A DNA stretch of 26,550 nt, taken from NCBI GenBank assembly GCA_002428415.1, contig DIWI01000068.1, forward strand, positions 1 through 26,550, written 5' to 3'. The position numbers were made by a program, and so were the translations under genes. The notes beneath the pieces are model-generated. The model made no database searches and had not been told where the DNA came from. It saw only the letters and a program-made list of their open reading frames with translations. Every line of letters begins with the position of its first letter. Positions within the stretch are counted from its first letter, which is position 1. This document shows positions 22,451-26,550 of this stretch, in pieces. Source of the stretch: Clostridiaceae bacterium UBA6110. Its GTDB lineage: Bacteria > Bacillota > Clostridia > Clostridiales > Clostridiaceae.

Positions 22451-23395
22451 CTACAGGTTTCTTTTGTATTCCTCAAGCCTTGCCTTGAACCTTCCAAGGT
22501 CCGGAGCGTTTGTAGTGCAGCCCACCGCCTCGATTATGAAGGATGCCATTACGCTTCCCATCTGGCAAGAAGCCTCAGTATCATAACCGTTCAGGTATCC
22601 ATACAGGAATCCTGCAATATAGGAATCCCCTGCTCCAGTCGCATCTACAAAATCACTTGTCGGGTGCGCCTTTATCCTCTTGTGGATAATTCCTTCACCT
22701 GTCTTCTCGAAGCACTCGCTGCCATCCTCACCCAGAGTAGTTATGATAAGCTCAGCCTTGCCTATGTCAAAAAGCCCTGTAATTTCATCGATACCCATAA
22801 GCTCTTTGATCTCTTCCCTTTCATGCTCGTTGGAGAAGATGATCCTGCTATTCAGAAGAATCTCCTTCAGGAAGCTAATAGGGAACGCATCGTAGTCAAG
22901 CTTCGTTCCGAATACTATGGGTATTCCATGCTTCAGGCATTTCCCGTAGAACTCGCTGTTGTCGCTATAGGACCCTACTGTTATGAGTGCAAGCCGGGTA
23001 TTTTCAAAATACTCGTCTGGAAGCTCTGAGGCATATTTCGAATCCATGGCACCAGGATAGAATATGGTGACATGGTTGTTGTCTCTGTCTGATACTATGT
23101 AGCAGTTTGATGACGACTCATTCTCAATTGTTTTGAGACCGTTAAGCGGTACGTTGGCATCCTTCAGGTACTGTATGAATCCCTTCGTATCGTTGTCTTC
23201 CCCTACCCTTAAAAGTGGTAGTGGGTTCATACCTAGCTTTGCCATGATATACGATACGTTTATAGGGCACCCGCCGTAATATGGTCTGGTGTTGTCCGAG
23301 TTTAGTATGATCGATGTGCGTCCGACCTTTAGCGGAGAATCAACCTTGACAATCCTGTCGATGCTCATATAGCCGCTTGTTACCACATCGTACAT
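22451..23395 (-). CDS. PfkB-family carbohydrate/nucleoside kinase
   Basis: This 314-residue kinase has the N-terminal PfkB signature YYGGCPINVSYIMAKLG (about 39-55). The C-terminal signature VDATGAGDSYIAGF (about 250-263) has the anion hole and catalytic base Asp257. Ribokinase-type sugar kinases, nucleoside kinases and pseudouridine kinase share this fold. No PsuG-type pseudouridine glycosidase gene is seen, so pseudouridine degradation is not supported. In this operon it could phosphorylate ribose or ribose 1-phosphate, or the imported nucleoside itself. ATG 23395 follows GGAGAG by nine bases and comes one base after the hydrolase stop, so translation is likely coupled. Confidence 0.9.
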   Translation of the reverse strand: MYDVVTSGYMSIDRIVKVDSPLKVGRTSIILNSDNTRPYYGGCPINVSYIMAKLGMNPLPLLRVGEDNDTKGFIQYLKDANVPLNGLKTIENESSSNCYIVSDRDNNHVTIFYPGAMDSKYASELPDEYFENTRLALITVGSYSDNSEFYGKCLKHGIPIVFGTKLDYDAFPISFLKEILLNSRIIFSNEHEREEIKELMGIDEITGLFDIGKAELIITTLGEDGSECFEKTGEGIIHKRIKAHPTSDFVDATGAGDSYIAGFLYGYLNGYDTEASCQMGSVMASFIIEAVGCTTNAPDLGRFKARLEEYKRNL

Positions 23396-23396
23396 A

Positions 23397-23963
23397 TCAA
23401 AGCTCTCCTTTTTTAAGCAGGTCAGACAGTTCTTCTGAGGTGACTACCTTTCCGAAGTACTTCCTGATATCCGTCAGGTGTACCTGGTTCACTACCTCGT
23501 CGTTTGTAGCGACGCAGTCTGACACCACATACGCATTGTAGTCGTTGTAGTAGGCGTCTGTAACTGTCGCCCTTATGCAGCAGTTGGTCTTCGTACCTAC
23601 GACTATGACATTCTCTATCTTGTTTTCCCTTAGCACAAGGTCAAGGTCTGTCCCGAAAAAGCCGCTGTATCTCCTCTTCCTGATGACATAGTCCTTCTTC
23701 TCATCCACTTCCAGCATGCTGTCTATCTCATCGCCGCCTGAGCCTTCGATGCAGTTTGGCCTCATGTTGATGAGGTTCTTGTCGAACTTGTCCTTCCTGT
23801 AGCTGTGCCTGAAGAACACTAAAAGGACATCATGCTTTCTGCATTCCTCCAGGACTTCCCTTATCCTTGGAAGGACTACCCTGTTCTGAGGATAGAATAC
23901 CAGCCCTTCAGGGTCTGTAAAGTCCTTCACCATGTCTACTATCAATAGTGCTGTATTACGCAT
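23397..23963 (-). CDS. Cysteine hydrolase, isochorismatase-like family
   Basis: This 188-residue protein has the family triad: Asp10 in LIVDMVKDF, Lys96 in VIRKRRYSGF and the nucleophile Cys129 in GTKTNCCIRATVTDAY. The metal-binding DxH motif of nicotinamidases is not evident, and RHSYRKD in the middle is more like amidohydrolases that act on carbamoyl compounds (ureidoacrylate or N-carbamoyl type). It is cytoplasmic. The gene starts within the last codons of the permease gene (8-base overlap), with GGGGG as a likely ribosome site. It may hydrolyse an amide or ureido group from the base part of the imported nucleoside; this is inference. Family assignment is strong. Confidence 0.88.
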   Translation of the reverse strand: MRNTALLIVDMVKDFTDPEGLVFYPQNRVVLPRIREVLEECRKHDVLLVFFRHSYRKDKFDKNLINMRPNCIEGSGGDEIDSMLEVDEKKDYVIRKRRYSGFFGTDLDLVLRENKIENVIVVGTKTNCCIRATVTDAYYNDYNAYVVSDCVATNDEVVNQVHLTDIRKYFGKVVTSEELSDLLKKGEL

Positions 23964-24873
23964 TCCTAAACCCCCTTAGCTTCGTCTTCTTGGATTCCAT
24001 TGATGAAACGAAGAAGAGAACCAGAACTATCATTATGTATGGGATCATGTCAAACAGGCCTGATACAGGTCCTGCATATAGTCCCAGGTTTATGGCCAGG
24101 GACCTGGCCAGCCCGAACAGTATGGCGTATATGGATGACTTAACAGGATGTGCCTTTCCGCAGTATATGGCGGCTATGGCAATGAATCCCCTTCCTGCAA
24201 CCATGTTATCTGTATACAGGGCCATCCTTTCAGCTGAAAGGTTGATGCCTGCAAGTGCACAAAGAACTGCGCCTATCAGTATGGAGGAATACTTCAGCCT
24301 GTCGCTCTTCAGACCGACAGATTTTGCTGCCTCCTCATTTTCTCCAACTACCCTCAGATGTATTCCGAACCTGGTCTTGTACAGTACGACATATACGACT
24401 GCTATAAGCAGGAATGCGACATAGGTTATGATAGTGTGGTTGCTGAGAATATCTGACAGAAACGGTACATCGTTGATCACTGGTATTGCAATCTTCATAT
24501 CATTAACGTTTATAATCTGGCTCAGGTTGATGTTTGAAAGCTTCATGAACTTAAGTGTGAATGTGCCTATGGCTGCTACAAGTATATTCAGACCGAAGCC
24601 TGTAATTATGAAGTTGCTCTTTAAAGTTATGCTGAATAGCGAGAATATCAGCCCGACTATCAGTGTGCAGGCGATTGCTATGATGATCCCCAGATAGAAG
24701 TTGCCAAAAAGCAATATCGAAAGTGAGCTTGAGAATGCTCCCATGACTATCATGCCTTCAAGTCCGATATTGAGCACATTGGCCTTGTATGCGAACAGTC
24801 CACCAAGCACGGCTAGTATTATAGGTGTACTGTGGTACACAGTATCATACAGTATGTTCCCTATGAGGTTCAT
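23956..24873 (-). CDS. Nucleoside-type ABC transporter permease (second subunit, NupQ/BmpD-like)
   Basis: This 305-residue membrane protein has eight or more hydrophobic segments and belongs to the branched-chain/ribose-like permease family. It carries KANVLNIGLEGMIVMGAFSS near the N-terminus and YKTRFGIHLRVVGENEEAAKSVGL as the ATPase-contact loop, with GRGFIAIAAIYCGKAHP later. This arrangement is typical of the Bmp/Nup nucleoside importers. Its ATG overlaps the stop of the partner permease as ATGA at 24873-24870. With that permease and the ATPase at 25957 it would form a nucleoside uptake system; the binding lipoprotein is presumably beyond the right edge. Confidence 0.9.
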   Translation of the reverse strand: MNLIGNILYDTVYHSTPIILAVLGGLFAYKANVLNIGLEGMIVMGAFSSSLSILLFGNFYLGIIIAIACTLIVGLIFSLFSITLKSNFIITGFGLNILVAAIGTFTLKFMKLSNINLSQIINVNDMKIAIPVINDVPFLSDILSNHTIITYVAFLLIAVVYVVLYKTRFGIHLRVVGENEEAAKSVGLKSDRLKYSSILIGAVLCALAGINLSAERMALYTDNMVAGRGFIAIAAIYCGKAHPVKSSIYAILFGLARSLAINLGLYAGPVSGLFDMIPYIMIVLVLFFVSSMESKKTKLRGFRNA

Positions 24874-25967
24874 GCCTTCTCACCTTCCTTTACTACAGCC
24901 TGTCCTGCCTCTGCCTTCTTGCTTTTTACCTTTATCCTTCCGGAGAGTTTAAGTCTCTCGAATATGAACTTGGCTGACAAAAACAGTATCAGTATTCCCT
25001 GTATTATTGCGACAATGTCCTTTGGTACGTTGGTATATATCCCTATATACTCGCTTCCGGTCTTCAGTGCTGCGTAGAAAACTGATGCTATAAGCACTCC
25101 TACCGGATTATGGCTTCCAAGCAAGGCTATCAGCATGCCGTCCCATCCTAGGCCTGGATTTCCAGAGAAATCCAGAGTGAACCTGTACTTCTCGCTCATC
25201 AGGTATCCTGCTCCGGCAAGTCCGCTCAGAGCACCGCTTATGAGCATTATCTTTACGATGTTGGTGCTTACCTTCATTCCCATGGCTTCTGCAAATTCAG
25301 GATTCTTTCCAATTGCAGTTATCTCATAACCGAGCTTTGTCTTCTTGAAAACGATGTAGAGAACTACGAAGACGGCTATTGAGATGAAGAAGAACATGGT
25401 GAGGTTTGAGTCGAAGAGCTTATTGAACATGGCACTGTCCTTGATCGCATAGGTTGCCACATACCCTGATGCAGGGTCCCTGAACACTCCCTGGGACAGG
25501 TACTTGACTAGCACCACCACCGCATAGTTGAGCATCAGAGTGACTACCATCTCGTCAACCTTGAAGTATGCCTTGAGGATCGCCGGAATAAGTGCATAAA
25601 TCATGCCTGTCACCATGCCTACGATAAGACATACGGTCACATGGGCTACAGGTGAAAGGCCTGTAAGTGAGAAACCCGCGACTCCTGCAAAGAAGCCACC
25701 AAGCACTGCGCCGCCCTCTACTCCCATGTTGAAAATGTTGGCTTTGAAGGTTATGGCTATTGCCAGTCCTGTCAGTATCAGAGGAGATGCAAGATGAAGT
25801 GTCTTCAGTATTCCCTCCGGGTCGAACAGGGATTTCTCTATCATTATCCTGTAGGTCGTTATCGGATCTTCACCGATTGCCAGAATCAGCACTGCACCTA
25901 ATATGAATGCAGAAAGGATCGGTATAAGGATTCCAAGTAGTGATTTGGTTATTTTTTCAGTTTTCAT
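24870..25967 (-). CDS. Nucleoside-type ABC transporter permease (first subunit, NupP-like)
   Basis: This 365-residue membrane protein has an N-terminal helix, LLGILIPILSAFILGAVLIL, then a TFKANIFNMGVEGGAVLGGF block and the contact loop FKKTKLGYEITAIGKNPEFAEAMGM. It also has the GLGWDGMLIALLGSHNPVG segment usual in this subunit, and a basic C-terminal tail. The start is ATG 25967, preceded by GGGGGAC, not the longer open frame from 26051, whose extra 28 residues overlap the ATPase gene. It overlaps the ATPase stop by 11 bases. Members of this pair import purine and pyrimidine nucleosides, which agrees with the phosphorylase downstream. Confidence 0.9.
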   Translation of the reverse strand: MKTEKITKSLLGILIPILSAFILGAVLILAIGEDPITTYRIMIEKSLFDPEGILKTLHLASPLILTGLAIAITFKANIFNMGVEGGAVLGGFFAGVAGFSLTGLSPVAHVTVCLIVGMVTGMIYALIPAILKAYFKVDEMVVTLMLNYAVVVLVKYLSQGVFRDPASGYVATYAIKDSAMFNKLFDSNLTMFFFISIAVFVVLYIVFKKTKLGYEITAIGKNPEFAEAMGMKVSTNIVKIMLISGALSGLAGAGYLMSEKYRFTLDFSGNPGLGWDGMLIALLGSHNPVGVLIASVFYAALKTGSEYIGIYTNVPKDIVAIIQGILILFLSAKFIFERLKLSGRIKVKSKKAEAGQAVVKEGEKA

Positions 25968-26550
25968 ACTTGTCCCCCAATACATCCGCGACGTTGCTGG
26001 TAATACCTGCCATAAGCAGTCCGAGCTCTGTTGCGCTTGTCTTATTCGCATCCACCACTCCGATTATGTGGCCCTTGTACATTACGGCTATCCTGTCGCT
26101 GAGGTTCATGATCTCCGATAGCTCGCTCGATATCAGCAGTATTCCCTTGTTCCTCTGCCTGAGCTCTAGTATCTTGCTGTGTATGAATTCAATGGAGCCT
26201 ATGTCTACACCCCTTGTTGGCTGGGATGCTATGAGTAGGCTCGGATTAGATTCGAACTCCCTGGCAATTATTATCTTCTGGGCATTTCCTCCTGAAAGTG
26301 AGGATACATTAGCGTACCTTTCAGAGATCCTAATGTCGTACTTGTCTATGAGGCTCGTGGATATCTTTTCGATTTCCTTGAACTTCAGGAATCCTCTATT
26401 GGAGTATTCGCTATTGTCATGATGTCCTGCAATGAAATTGTCATTAAGAGACATGTCGACGCATAGTCCCTGCGCATACCTGTCTTCAGGGATTATGCCT
26501 ATGCCTGACTTCCTTATCTCTTTAGGCCACATGTTTGTTATATCCTGTCC
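25957..26550 (-). CDS. Nucleoside/sugar-type ABC transporter ATPase, C-terminal part (cut by window edge)
   Basis: The visible 197 residues are the C-terminal ATPase half of a tandem RbsA/NupO-type protein. The frame stays open to the right edge (GQDITN before MWPKEIRK). It has the diagnostic GIGIIPEDRYAQGL, the signature LSGGNAQKIIIARE, Walker B LLIASQPTRGVDIGS and the H-loop region ISSELSEIM. In full proteins of about 500 residues an N-terminal ATPase half precedes this. It energises the two permeases that follow. The sequence gives no sign of a break; it is simply truncated by the window. Confidence 0.92.
   Translation of the reverse strand, partial: GQDITNMWPKEIRKSGIGIIPEDRYAQGLCVDMSLNDNFIAGHHDNSEYSNRGFLKFKEIEKISTSLIDKYDIRISERYANVSSLSGGNAQKIIIAREFESNPSLLIASQPTRGVDIGSIEFIHSKILELRQRNKGILLISSELSEIMNLSDRIAVMYKGHIIGVVDANKTSATELGLLMAGITSNVADVLGDKYEN

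Noticed and set aside
22451..23395. Pseudouridine kinase (PsuK) role for the PfkB protein
   Set aside because: No PsuG-type glycosidase gene is found in the operon as seen; the neighbours favour phosphorolysis by the NP-I enzyme instead.

Overview
The window reads as a chromosomal segment of a Gram-positive, low-to-moderate GC Firmicute, probably a clostridium-like anaerobe. This is an inference from strong AGGAGG-type ribosome sites, abundant AGG arginine codons, sigma-A-like promoters, a lipoprotein peptide-binding protein, a BglG/MtlR-type PRD regulator, a separate glucose-family PTS EIIA, a PepV-type dipeptidase and a Bmp/Nup-type nucleoside ABC transporter. No rRNA, tRNA, insertion sequence, phage gene or CRISPR array was found.

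Layout. (1) Positions 1-393 hold the 3' end of an unrecognised plus-strand gene, then two very short open frames that look like debris. (2) 394-8729 is a minus-strand operon read from about 8700 down to 456: a peptide/nickel-type ABC importer (binding lipoprotein, two permeases, two ATPases), then a DUF917 (S-methyl-thiohydantoin desulfurase-like) protein, a DUF1177 protein and an AroM-family protein. It has a clear promoter and terminator and looks like an uptake-and-processing pathway for an unusual peptide or cyclic amide. (3) 8887-18753 is a sugar region: a HAD phosphatase and an iron alcohol dehydrogenase (minus), a TalC/FSA-like transaldolase and a PRD regulator (plus), a YitT-like membrane protein and a ribulose-phosphate-3-epimerase-like protein (minus), a glucose-family EIIA (plus), a PepV-like dipeptidase (minus) and a glucose-family EIICB permease (minus). 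Five promoters here carry paired CCAC/GTGG half-sites, which suggests one regulon run by the PRD protein. (4) 19000-26550 is one tightly packed minus-strand operon, cut by the right edge: nucleoside-type ABC transporter (ATPase C-terminus and two permeases), cysteine hydrolase, PfkB kinase, uridine-phosphorylase-like enzyme, BtpA/SgcQ protein, iron alcohol dehydrogenase and an orphan TrpA-like TIM barrel.

How the parts may work together. The PTS module would bring in and phosphorylate a sugar. The epimerase-like, transaldolase-like, dehydrogenase and HAD enzymes would then rearrange, cleave, reduce or dephosphorylate the product; this resembles the E. coli talC-gldA-PTS arrangement but with a different PTS family and an added epimerase. 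The nucleoside operon would import a nucleoside, split it by phosphorolysis and process the sugar phosphate through a kinase and two phosphate-binding TIM barrels, possibly with retro-aldol cleavage and aldehyde reduction. That order is not a textbook pathway and is the best candidate here for an undescribed system.
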